In this document: positions 1 to 8,435 of the stretch, piece after piece
How the letters are laid out: the number at the start of each line of letters is the position of its first letter
Position numbering within the stretch: position 1 is the first letter of the stretch
Source of the DNA: Hyphomicrobiales bacterium
Lineage (GTDB): Bacteria > Pseudomonadota > Alphaproteobacteria > Rhizobiales > Afifellaceae
Assembly (NCBI GenBank): GCA_013812985.1
Contig: JACCSN010000154.1
Span: 1-10,615 of the forward strand
Reading direction: 5' to 3'
Length of the DNA: 10,615 bases
Notes under the pieces: model-generated
The model's database searches: none
What the model was told of the DNA's origin: nothing
Seen by the model: only the letters and a program-made list of their open reading frames with translations
Made by a program: the position numbers and the translations under genes

Positions 1-156
1 CAAGTGCTGAATGCGGACACGGCCGAGGCGGCTTTGGTGTTCCTGCGGCTGGCGGCGGGCGAGGTGCAGGAAGCGGAGCTGGCCGATTGGCTCCGGCGCA
101 ACGCTTCGCCGCTCGACGCCGCAAGTGCTGACCAGACGCGCGGGCCGTCACGCTGA
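1..156 (+). CDS. 3' end of an unidentified protein-coding gene (5' end outside window)
   Basis: The first frame is open from the window edge to a TGA at 154-156 and gives 51 residues. Third codon positions are mostly G or C, as in the clear genes of this window, while the other two plus frames hit stops or read as Arg/Gly-rich nonsense. The visible part is rich in Ala, Leu and Glu and probably alpha-helical (LRLAAGEVQEAELADWLRR), with a polar tail after about residue 40. I see no catalytic motif or membrane segment and do not recognise the family. It is co-directional with hemH, 154 nt upstream of it. No convincing terminator or promoter is visible in that gap, so co-transcription with hemH is possible but unproven. 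Confidence 0.5.
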   Translation, partial: QVLNADTAEAALVFLRLAAGEVQEAELADWLRRNASPLDAASADQTRGPSR

Positions 157-310
157 TACTGGGTGCGCTCAGGCGTTTGCGCTTATCTGGCCGTCCGCTC
201 CCGAGCACGTCATGCTCCGCCTCAACCGTTTGCGCCCGCGTCGCTTTGCCCGGGCGGGAACGCTGGACGCCGGAACCGGCGATCATATCTTCGCTTCGGG
301 AAGGTGATCC

Positions 311-1390
311 GTGCTGAAGCCGACGAGCGCCATTTACAACTTCGATGCCCGCCGCGACGAGGCGAAGTCCCCGCGGCCCCCCCAGGGACATCCGCGTGTA
401 AATGCGGGCCGCGTCGGCGTGCTCATCGTCAATCTCGGCACGCCGGATGGGACGGGCTACTGGCCCATGCGCCGCTATCTGAGCGAGTTCCTGTCGGACC
501 GCCGGGTCATCGAACGGCCGGCTTTCCTCTGGCAGCCGATCCTGCAGGGCGTCATCCTCTCGGTCCGGCCAAAGAAAAGCGGCGCGCTCTACGAGTCGAT
601 CTGGAACCGCGATCTGGACGAGTCCCCGCTGCGCACATTCACCCGCGCCCAGGGCGAAAAGCTCGCGACCGAGCTTGCGACCGAGGAGAACGTGCTGGTC
701 GACTGGGCCATGCGCTACGGCAAGCCGGCCATCGGCGACCGGCTGCGGGCGCTGAAGCGCGCCGGGGCCGAGCGCATCCTCGTCTTCCCGCTCTACCCGC
801 AATACAGCGCCACGACGACGGCGACGGTGAACGACGCGGCCTTCGCCGCGCTGAGGAAGATGCGCTGGCAGCCGGCGATCCGCACCGTGCCGCCCTATCC
901 TGACGAACCCGTCTACATCGACGCGCTGGCCGAGAGCATCGCCGACCACCTCGCCGGCCTGGAGTTTGTCCCCGAGGTGGTCCTCGCCTCCTATCACGGC
1001 CTGCCGGTCTCCTATTTCCGGAAGGGCGACCCGTATCACTGCCACTGCCACAAGACCTCGCGGCTCCTGGCCGAACGTCTCGGCTGGCGCGAGGGGCGGC
1101 TCGTCACGACCTTCCAATCCCGCTTCGGCCCGGAGGAATGGCTACAGCCCTATACCGACAAGACGCTGGAGCGCCTGGCGGGCGAGGGCGTGCGGAAGAT
1201 CGCCGTGGTCAATCCAGGCTTTGTCTCCGACTGCCTGGAGACATTGGAGGAGATCGCCGTCCAGAACGCCGAGATTTTCCACGCGGCCGGCGGCGAGCAT
1301 TTTTCGCACATCCCGTGCCTGAACGACTCCCCGGCCGGGATGCGGGTAATCACGGCGGTGGTGCTCAGGGAGCTGCAAGGCTGGATTTGA
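311..1390 (+). CDS. hemH: Ferrochelatase (protoheme ferro-lyase)
   Basis: This enzyme inserts Fe(2+) into protoporphyrin IX to make protoheme, the last step of heme synthesis; in bacteria it is cytosolic or loosely membrane-bound. The 359-residue product is full length for the proteobacterial family. Visible landmarks are GVLIVNLGTPD (36-46), the RRYLSEFLSDRRVIE block (54-68), FPLYPQYSATT (159-169), ASYHGLPVSYF with the catalytic His at 229, the GDPYHCHCHKT block (239-249), TFQSRFGPEEWLQPYT (267-282) and NPGFVSDCLETLEE (301-314), whose Glu310 matches the second active-site acid. I chose the GTG at 311 because GGGAAGG lies about 6 nt upstream and the resulting N-terminus (HPRVNAGRVGVL) is typical of alphaproteobacterial HemH. 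It converges on the SDR gene with only 27 nt between the stops and no clear terminator. No Irr or Fur box was recognised upstream. Confidence 0.97.
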   Translation: MLKPTSAIYNFDARRDEAKSPRPPQGHPRVNAGRVGVLIVNLGTPDGTGYWPMRRYLSEFLSDRRVIERPAFLWQPILQGVILSVRPKKSGALYESIWNRDLDESPLRTFTRAQGEKLATELATEENVLVDWAMRYGKPAIGDRLRALKRAGAERILVFPLYPQYSATTTATVNDAAFAALRKMRWQPAIRTVPPYPDEPVYIDALAESIADHLAGLEFVPEVVLASYHGLPVSYFRKGDPYHCHCHKTSRLLAERLGWREGRLVTTFQSRFGPEEWLQPYTDKTLERLAGEGVRKIAVVNPGFVSDCLETLEEIAVQNAEIFHAAGGEHFSHIPCLNDSPAGMRVITAVVLRELQGWI

Positions 1391-1417
1391 TCGGCATGCC
1401 CGGCCGTAGACGCGTCG

Positions 1418-2266
1418 TCAGGACTCCATGAAAGTTGCAAATGCGTCCTTGTAATCGGGATGCCAGCGCGACAGTGGCGGGCGGTTTTGGATGATGTCCT
1501 CCGCCGCCCAGCGGATCCGCTTCTCGTCCATCGCGCGCGTCACGTCGTTGTCGGGGCAGAGGATGTAGAAGTCGCCGCGGGCCATGGCGGGCAGCAGGAA
1601 ATCGATGACCTGCTCGGGCGTGCAGGCGCCCGGCGGCTTCTCCGACGTGCGCGCCCTGGTGAAGCCGGTGAATGTGAAGCCGGGAACCAGAAGGTGGGCA
1701 GTGACCTGGCAACCCTCGATGTTGCGCAGTTCGTGCTGGAGCGCTTCCGTGACGACCTTCACGCCGGCCTTGCTGACGTTGTAGGCGGTGTCGCCGGGCG
1801 GCGTGGTGATGCCCTGCTTGGAGCCGGTGTTGACGATGGCGCACGGCCTTCCCTGCTCGACCATCTTGGGACCAAAGACCTGCACGCCGTTGACGACGCC
1901 CCAAAGGTTCGCGCCGAGGATCGCCTCCCAGCGCTCGGCGCCGCCGAACATCGTTCCGCCGCCTTCGCGGCCGGCGTTGTTCATCAGAAACGACACCTCG
2001 CCAAACGCATCGATGGCGTGATCCTGCAGCCGCTCCACCTCCTCCCGCCGGCTGACGTCGATCAGGATCGCGAATACGTCGGCTTGGTTGGCCGCCTTTG
2101 CGGCTAGTAAGCCGACGGCAGCTCGCAGCGCCGCCTCGTCCACGTCCGCCATGCAGACTTTCATGCCGAGAGCGACGCAGCGTTCCGCCATGGCAAATCC
2201 GATGCCGCTGGCGGCTCCGGTGATGACGGCCGCTCGGCCGGGGGCGAGCGCGGGATGGTGCGGCAT
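1418..2266 (-). CDS. SDR family NAD(P)-dependent oxidoreductase
   Basis: This is a classical short-chain dehydrogenase/reductase of 282 residues. The Rossmann dinucleotide motif TGAASGIG is at 16-23, and an Asp (41) follows the second beta strand, which in this family usually favours NAD(H). NNAG is at 96-99. The catalytic tetrad is complete: Asn120, Ser149, Tyr162 and Lys166, with the normal S-x12-Y-x3-K spacing. The C-terminal part after about residue 195 is longer than in minimal SDRs and ends in an NRPPLSRWHPDYKDAF stretch. The start is well set by AGAGGAG 7 nt upstream of ATG. Substrate cannot be read from the sequence. It lies 58 nt downstream of the ModE-like gene on the same strand, so it may be read through from the molybdate operon. 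SDRs need no molybdenum cofactor, so a functional link is not implied. Confidence 0.93.
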   Translation of the reverse strand: MPHHPALAPGRAAVITGAASGIGFAMAERCVALGMKVCMADVDEAALRAAVGLLAAKAANQADVFAILIDVSRREEVERLQDHAIDAFGEVSFLMNNAGREGGGTMFGGAERWEAILGANLWGVVNGVQVFGPKMVEQGRPCAIVNTGSKQGITTPPGDTAYNVSKAGVKVVTEALQHELRNIEGCQVTAHLLVPGFTFTGFTRARTSEKPPGACTPEQVIDFLLPAMARGDFYILCPDNDVTRAMDEKRIRWAAEDIIQNRPPLSRWHPDYKDAFATFMES

Positions 2267-2324
2267 GGGAAATCTCCTCTGCTGAAAGATAGAATGACCT
2301 GGATAGATAAGGACTTAAGGGCAC

Positions 2325-2669
2325 TCATTCGCTCTTGGCGAGCGAGGCCTCGAGCGCGTGCAGATGCGCTTGCGCCGCGGCCTCGGCTTTCGCCACGATG
2401 GCGCGATAATGGGTGACGAGCTCTGCGCCGAACGGCGTCAGCGCCGAGCCGCCGCCGTGCCGGCCGCCCACCTTCGCGGCGACGAGCGGGCGGTCGAAGG
2501 TGGCGTTCAGCTCCGCGACAAGCTCCCAGGCGCGGCGGTAGGACATCCCCATGGCCTTTCCCGCCGCCGAGATGGAGCCATGGCGGGCCACCCCCTCCAG
2601 CAGCGCGATCTTGCCCGGCCCCATGCGGCCGGCGCCTTCGAAATCGACGCGGATGCTCAGATTGGCCAT
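2325..2669 (-). CDS. Single-domain ModE-type winged-helix regulator
   Basis: This 114-residue protein matches the N-terminal DNA-binding half of ModE, the molybdate-responsive repressor, a winged helix related to the LysR-type HTH. Family marks are GPGKIALLEGVARHGSISAAGKAMGMSYRRAWEL (18-50), which contains the helix-turn-helix, and the wing region GGRHGGGSALTPFG (68-81), followed by a long C-terminal helix (about 82-112) that could serve dimerisation. The C-terminal molybdate-binding Mop/TOBE domains of full ModE (about 260 residues) are absent. The ATG is 3 nt after the modC stop, with GAGG about 6 nt upstream that overlaps the modC TAG, so translation is probably coupled. Position and family suggest it regulates the mod operon, perhaps at the palindrome at 5308-5331. 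How it would sense molybdate is unknown. I leave the symbol blank because it is not a complete ModE. Confidence 0.85.
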   Translation of the reverse strand: MANLSIRVDFEGAGRMGPGKIALLEGVARHGSISAAGKAMGMSYRRAWELVAELNATFDRPLVAAKVGGRHGGGSALTPFGAELVTHYRAIVAKAEAAAQAHLHALEASLAKSE

Positions 2670-2672
2670 GGC

Positions 2673-3779
2673 CTACCTCGTGTCATCGGCGACATGGCCG
2701 ATATTGCGCCGGCCAATGGCGATGCTTTTCAGGACCGCATGGACGCGCCGGCCCGGCGCGATGCCGAGGTTCCGGAGCGAGCGGCGCGTGACGCGGGCGA
2801 GCAGCCGCTCGCCGCCCAGATCGAGCGCTACATCGACGATCGGCCCTGACGCCTCGCCGATCTCGACCACGAGTGCGGGGAGAATATTCAGAGCGCTGAT
2901 CCCCGTCGGCGGGTCTGAGGCGAGGATGATGTCGCGCGCGCGGATGTGGATGCGCAGCTCCGAGCCGACAGCCGCATCCATGCGCGGCACGACGATGTCG
3001 CCCGCCGGGGATTTCAAGGTCGTCAGCTCGTCCAGGGCATCGTGCGCCTTTACCCGCGCGGAAAGGATGCCGCCGGCCTCGTGGCGCCCGGCGAGCGGGA
3101 ACATTCCGGGCCGCGCCAGCATCTGCGAAGCGGGGCCGACGGCCTCGACGCGGCCGTTGGAGATCACCACGATCGTCGTGGCGAGCCGCGCCACCTCCGC
3201 CACCGAATGGCTGACATAGACGATGGGGACTTTGAGCTCGTCGCGCAGCCTCTCGACATAGGGCAGGATCTCCGCCTTGCGGCCTTCGTCCAGCGAGGCC
3301 AGCGGCTCGTCCATGAGGAGCAGGCGCGGGGTGGCGAGAAGCGCCCGGCCGATCGCCACGCGACTCTTCTCGCCGCCGGAGAGCGCGCCGGGGCGGCGCT
3401 TCAGGAGGTGGCTGATGCCCAGGAGCTCGATCACTTCGGCGCTCGTGTCGGGGCCGGCATGGCGGCCGGCGAACCATCGCCCATAGGCGAGGTTCTGCCG
3501 GACGGTGAGATGCGGAAAGAGCCGGCCTTCCTGGAAGACGTATCCGATCCGGCGCTTTTGCCTCGGCACGAAAATGCCGGCGGCCGTATCGACGAAAATC
3601 TCGCCGTCGACGCTGATGCGGCCGCGATCGGGGCGGATCAGGCCGGCGATGGCGTTGACGATGGTCGTCTTGCCGGCGCCGGAGCGGCCGAACAGGGCTG
3701 TAAGCCGGCCGGCGCTCCGGAACGATGCGGCGACTTCGAAGCTGCCGAGCCGGTGAGCGATGTCCACCTCGACGCTCAT
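2673..3779 (-). CDS. modC: Molybdate ABC transporter ATP-binding protein ModC
   Basis: This is the ATPase subunit that powers molybdate import, on the cytoplasmic face of ModB. It has 368 residues, close to the usual ModC length. The nucleotide-binding domain shows Walker A GRSGAGKT (31-38), Q-loop Gln83 in VFQEGRLFPH, signature LSGGEKSR (133-140, with Ser where Gln is common), Walker B LLLMDEP (153-159) with Glu158, the D-loop ASLD (161-164) and switch His191. After a linker, a TOBE/Mop-like domain (about 296-355, beginning SALNILPALVVEI) is the oxyanion-binding regulatory domain typical of ModC. The ATG overlaps the modB stop as ATGA and no strong Shine-Dalgarno is seen, so translational coupling to modB is likely. 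The ModE-like gene begins 3 nt after the stop. Confidence 0.96.
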   Translation of the reverse strand: MSVEVDIAHRLGSFEVAASFRSAGRLTALFGRSGAGKTTIVNAIAGLIRPDRGRISVDGEIFVDTAAGIFVPRQKRRIGYVFQEGRLFPHLTVRQNLAYGRWFAGRHAGPDTSAEVIELLGISHLLKRRPGALSGGEKSRVAIGRALLATPRLLLMDEPLASLDEGRKAEILPYVERLRDELKVPIVYVSHSVAEVARLATTIVVISNGRVEAVGPASQMLARPGMFPLAGRHEAGGILSARVKAHDALDELTTLKSPAGDIVVPRMDAAVGSELRIHIRARDIILASDPPTGISALNILPALVVEIGEASGPIVDVALDLGGERLLARVTRRSLRNLGIAPGRRVHAVLKSIAIGRRNIGHVADDTR

Positions 3780-4471
3780 GCGCGGCCGAACAGGCTCGCC
3801 GCCTGCCGCGACAGCCATTCGGAGAGGAGCAAGGCGGCCATGGAGATCGCCACGGAAATGAGCGTCAGCCGCAGCGCGCCGAGGTCGCCGCCGGGGACCT
3901 GGGTGTAGGTGTAGATGGCGGAGGGCAGTGTCTGGGTCTCGCCGGGGATGTTTGACACGAACGTGATGGTCGCGCCGAACTCCCCCATGGCCTTGGCGAA
4001 AGAGAGGATCGCGCCGGCGATCAGCCCGGGCAGGATGAGCGGCAGCGTGATCGTGATGAAGATCCAGAAGCGGTTGGCGCCCAATGTGCCGGCGGCTTCC
4101 TCGATCCTGCGGTCCACCGACTCGACGGAGAGCCGGATGGCTCGGACCATCAGCGGAAAGCCCATCACGGCGCAGGCGAGCGCCGCGCCCGTCCAGCGAA
4201 AGGCGAAGACGATGCCGAAGTTCTCGGCGAGCCAGGCGCCGAGCGGGCCGCGGCGGCCGAAAAGCAGGAGGAGCACGTAGCCGGTGACGACCGGCGGCAG
4301 GATGAGCGGCAGGTGCACGATGCCGTTCAGGATCGACTTCCCCCAAAATTCGCAGCGGGCCAGGATTACGGCGATGAGGACGCCGAACGGCAGGCTCGCC
4401 GCCATCGCCCAGAAGGCGACGCGAAGGCTGAGACGGACGGCGGTCCATTCTTCGGGCGTGAGGTCGAGCAC
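3776..4471 (-). CDS. modB: Molybdate ABC transporter permease ModB
   Basis: This is the inner-membrane channel subunit of the molybdate importer, normally a homodimer. The 231-residue product has several hydrophobic segments (for example about 14-37, 50-72, 93-112, 141-160 and 202-217), including LPLILPPVVTGYVLLLLFG (54-72). The EAA loop that docks on the ATPase is clear, EEAAGTLGANRFWIFITITL (124-143), followed by GEFGATITFVSNIPGETQTL (163-182), characteristic of ModB. I place the start at the GTG at 4471-4469: it is 5 nt after the modA stop, has AGGA a few bases upstream, and gives the usual family length with the LTPEEW start. The reading frame stays open far upstream through modA, but that extension is out of frame with modA and has no membrane-protein character. 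The stop overlaps the modC start by 4 nt. Confidence 0.95.
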   Translation of the reverse strand: MLDLTPEEWTAVRLSLRVAFWAMAASLPFGVLIAVILARCEFWGKSILNGIVHLPLILPPVVTGYVLLLLFGRRGPLGAWLAENFGIVFAFRWTGAALACAVMGFPLMVRAIRLSVESVDRRIEEAAGTLGANRFWIFITITLPLILPGLIAGAILSFAKAMGEFGATITFVSNIPGETQTLPSAIYTYTQVPGGDLGALRLTLISVAISMAALLLSEWLSRQAASLFGRA

Positions 4472-4476
4472 GATTC

Positions 4477-5289
4477 CTAGTCTAGCGGCTGGAATCCATG
4501 CGTCTCGAAAATCGCATCGGCTTCCGCCGATCGCAGATATTCGGCGAAGGCCGGCGCATCCGGATGCGTCGAGGCGGCAATCACCGCGATTGGGTAGACG
4601 ATCGGCGGATGCGAGTCTCGCGGGAATACGCCGAGCACCTTCACGCCGGGATCGGCGGCGGCGTCGGTGGCGTAAACGATGCCGATCGGCGCTTCGCCGC
4701 GCGACACGAGCGCCAGCGCGGCGCGGACGTTCTCGGCCTGCGCGACATCGTCCTTCACGGAGTCCCAGCTTCCGAGCGCTTCCAGCGCCGCCTTGCCATA
4801 CTTTCCCGCCGGGACGGCGTCGGTGTTCGCCATGGCGAGCTTGCCGCCGGCGAGAGCGCCGGCGAGATCCATGCCGGGAGCGACGTCCAGGGTCACGGCG
4901 CTGCCGGCGGGCGCGACCAGCACGATCTCGTTGCCGAGAAGGCTTGCGCGGGTCTCCGTCTTGATCAGCCTCTGACGGGCGAGCTCGTCCATCCAGTCGA
5001 GGTCCGCGGAGATGAAAACATCCGCCGGGGCGCCTTCCTCGATCTGCCTGGCGAGGGCGGAACTCGCGGCATAGGAGATGGTGACACGCTTGCCCGTCCC
5101 GGCTTCCCAGCCGGCGGCCGCCTCGTCGAGAGCATTCTTGAGGCTCGCCGCGGCGAAGACGACCGTGTCGGGCGTTTGCGCCGAAGCCTGCATGGGAGGC
5201 GACAACAAGAGCGCCGAGGCAAGCCCGAGCGCCGCGGAATGGGAGCGGACGAATCCCGGCGCTCTGCGAGGCAAGATCATCGTCGGCAT
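4477..5289 (-). CDS. modA: Molybdate ABC transporter periplasmic substrate-binding protein ModA
   Basis: ModA captures molybdate (and usually tungstate) in the periplasm and delivers it to ModBC. The 270-residue precursor has a signal peptide: basic RR (8-9), a hydrophobic stretch around 18-31 and a probable signal peptidase I site after ASA (35-37). The mature protein shows the type II binding-protein pattern of ModA: VFAAASLKNALDE (44-56) with an anion-binding Ser49, SYAASSALARQIEEGAPADVF (72-92) with a second Ser, the VPAGKYGKAALE block (159-170), and RGEAPIGIVYATDA (197-210), in which Tyr206 corresponds to the ligand Tyr of E. coli ModA. The ATG at 5289 has AAGG about 7 nt upstream; the ATG three codons later is also possible. 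It is the first gene of modABC, and its promoter and candidate operator lie within about 60 nt upstream. Confidence 0.96.
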   Translation of the reverse strand: MPTMILPRRAPGFVRSHSAALGLASALLLSPPMQASAQTPDTVVFAAASLKNALDEAAAGWEAGTGKRVTISYAASSALARQIEEGAPADVFISADLDWMDELARQRLIKTETRASLLGNEIVLVAPAGSAVTLDVAPGMDLAGALAGGKLAMANTDAVPAGKYGKAALEALGSWDSVKDDVAQAENVRAALALVSRGEAPIGIVYATDAAADPGVKVLGVFPRDSHPPIVYPIAVIAASTHPDAPAFAEYLRSAEADAIFETHGFQPLD

Positions 5290-5307
5290 GGCGCGCCTTA
5301 TCAGGGG

Positions 5308-5331
5308 CGATATAGCCGGGTGAACATAACG
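5308..5331. promoter_or_regulatory. Candidate ModE operator (Mo-box-like palindrome) upstream of modA
   Basis: Read on the minus strand, CGTTATGT is followed by an 8-nt spacer and CTATATCG. The half-sites CGTTATGT and CGATATAG (the latter being the reverse complement of the right arm) share CGnTATr and form an imperfect 24-bp palindrome. This resembles the CGnTATA-type half-sites known for ModE operators. It overlaps the predicted -10 element and start site of modA, so binding would block transcription. It ends 19 nt before the modA start codon. The match is by eye. Confidence 0.55.
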
Positions 5332-5350
5332 AACCGCAGCCCGCGGTCAA
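5323..5350 (-). promoter_or_regulatory. Predicted sigma70-type promoter of modABC
   Basis: On the minus strand a -35 hexamer TTGACC (5350-5345) and a -10 hexamer TATGTT (5328-5323) are separated by 16 nt. Transcription would start near 5316 and leave a leader of about 27 nt before the modA ATG. The -10 lies inside the candidate ModE operator. The spacing and the -35 are close to consensus for a housekeeping promoter. Confidence 0.6.
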
Positions 5351-5408
5351 TGGCAAGGCTTGGCGATTTTGTGAGGCCGTGGCTCGACGCGCCGCGCCGC
5401 ACCCCACT

Positions 5409-5437
5409 CTTGCGTGACAAAACCGCCACACCCATAT
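5409..5437 (+). promoter_or_regulatory. Predicted RpoH (sigma32) heat-shock promoter of clpB
   Basis: CTTG (5409-5412) and CCCATAT (5431-5437) are 18 nt apart. This fits the sigma32 pattern CTTGAAA, 11-16 nt, CCCCATnT, with GCG in place of AAA as is tolerated in alphaproteobacteria. It lies about 90 nt upstream of clpB, a classic RpoH-regulon gene, and predicts a leader of roughly 85 nt. The leader contains a possible GGCCAA/TTGGCC hairpin (5460-5482). Confidence 0.65.
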
Positions 5438-5528
5438 GTTCGCCATGGCCGCCTCGCGGGGCCAAATCCACTGAAATTGGCCGTCCTTGCGATGCTCCGG
5501 GTCGCGGGACGGGCTGAAAGGGTGACCC

Positions 5529-8150
<2,622 letters not shown>

Positions 8151-8193
8151 GGCAAGAGCGGGCGTGTCGGGGCACGGATAGCTCGGCGTTGCC
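8151..8193 (+). terminator. Possible stem-loop terminator after clpB
   Basis: Starting directly after the clpB stop, three nested complementary segments can pair: GGCAA (8151-8155) with TTGCC (8189-8193), GAGC (8156-8159) with GCTC (8181-8184), and CGTG (8163-8166) with CACG (8173-8176). A GGCG bulge and an asymmetric interior loop interrupt the stem. There is no U-run, so if it ends transcription it is weak or needs help from Rho. Confidence 0.3.
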
Positions 8194-8196
8194 TAA

Positions 8197-8246
8197 CCTT
8201 CTCCCCTTGTGGGAGAAGGTGTCTGCGGAGCAGACGGATGAGGGGG
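8197..8246 (+). repeat. 50-nt palindromic intergenic repeat, left copy
   Basis: The unit has a perfect 9-bp hairpin (CCTTCTCCC, 5-nt loop CTTGT, GGGAGAAGG; 8197-8219), a second hairpin (TCTGC, loop GGA, GCAGA; 8222-8234, extendable by a G-C and a T-G pair), and a GGATGAGGGGG tail. It matches the copy at 8324-8373, in opposite orientation, at 42 of 50 positions. It resembles the palindromic elements scattered between genes in rhizobial genomes; the genome-wide copy number cannot be seen here. Confidence 0.8.
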
Positions 8247-8323
8247 AACGTCGAGCGCGATTCTGAGCACGGACTCGCTTAGCCACGGTGGGCGTTCGCC
8301 AATCCCAAGGGTGCGGTGATGCA

Positions 8324-8373
8324 CCCCCTCATCCGCCGCCTCCGGCGGCGCCTTCTCCCACGAGGGGAGAAGG
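8324..8373 (-). repeat. 50-nt palindromic intergenic repeat, right (inverted) copy
   Basis: Read on the minus strand, this copy begins CCTTCTCCCCTCGTGGGAG, repeats the 9-bp first hairpin exactly, has CCGCC-GGA-GGCGG as the second hairpin, and ends in the same GGATGAGGGGG tail. A separate 6-bp hairpin, GGGTGC/GCACCC (8309-8326), overlaps its outer edge. Together with the left copy and the 77-nt spacer it makes a 177-bp inverted repeat region between clpB and rtcB. Confidence 0.8.
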
Positions 8374-8435
8374 TTTCGCGCCCAGCGCCTCGTGGTAGCT
8401 CGGGTGTCGAAGTCGTAACCAAAGGGAGGGCGAAC

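Noticed and set aside
1..156. Assignment of the partial first gene to the FecR N-terminal (DUF4880-like) family
   Set aside because: A short stretch (EAALVFLRLAAGEV...WLRR) is vaguely similar, but that domain is N-terminal in FecR and this fragment is a C-terminus. The resemblance is too weak to name it.
157..310. Promoter or Irr/Fur site for hemH
   Set aside because: There are small palindromes (GCCGGAACCGGC at 269-280, GCCCGGGC near 248-255) and a CATATC, but no spaced -35/-10 pair and no recognisable iron-control box.
2673..4448. A 591-codon minus-strand open frame ending in modC
   Set aside because: The part upstream of 3779 is a shadow of modB; the real modC starts at 3779 with the ATGA overlap.
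8264..8280. A sigma54-like sequence (GAGCACGGACTCGCTT) upstream of rtcB, tempting because E. coli rtc genes use sigma54 with RtcR
   Set aside because: The -24 element has AG rather than GG, and the distance to the -12 GC is 9 rather than 10 nt. No rtcR gene is nearby.
8197..8373. A CRISPR-like pair of repeats
   Set aside because: There are only two copies, in opposite orientation, each itself palindromic, with no regular spacers and no cas gene.
8316..8435. Upstream in-frame ATG that would lengthen RtcB by 40 residues
   Set aside because: The extension translates the palindromic repeat into an Arg-rich segment, whereas the ATG at 8436 has a strong ribosome site and starts directly ahead of the conserved RtcB N-terminus.
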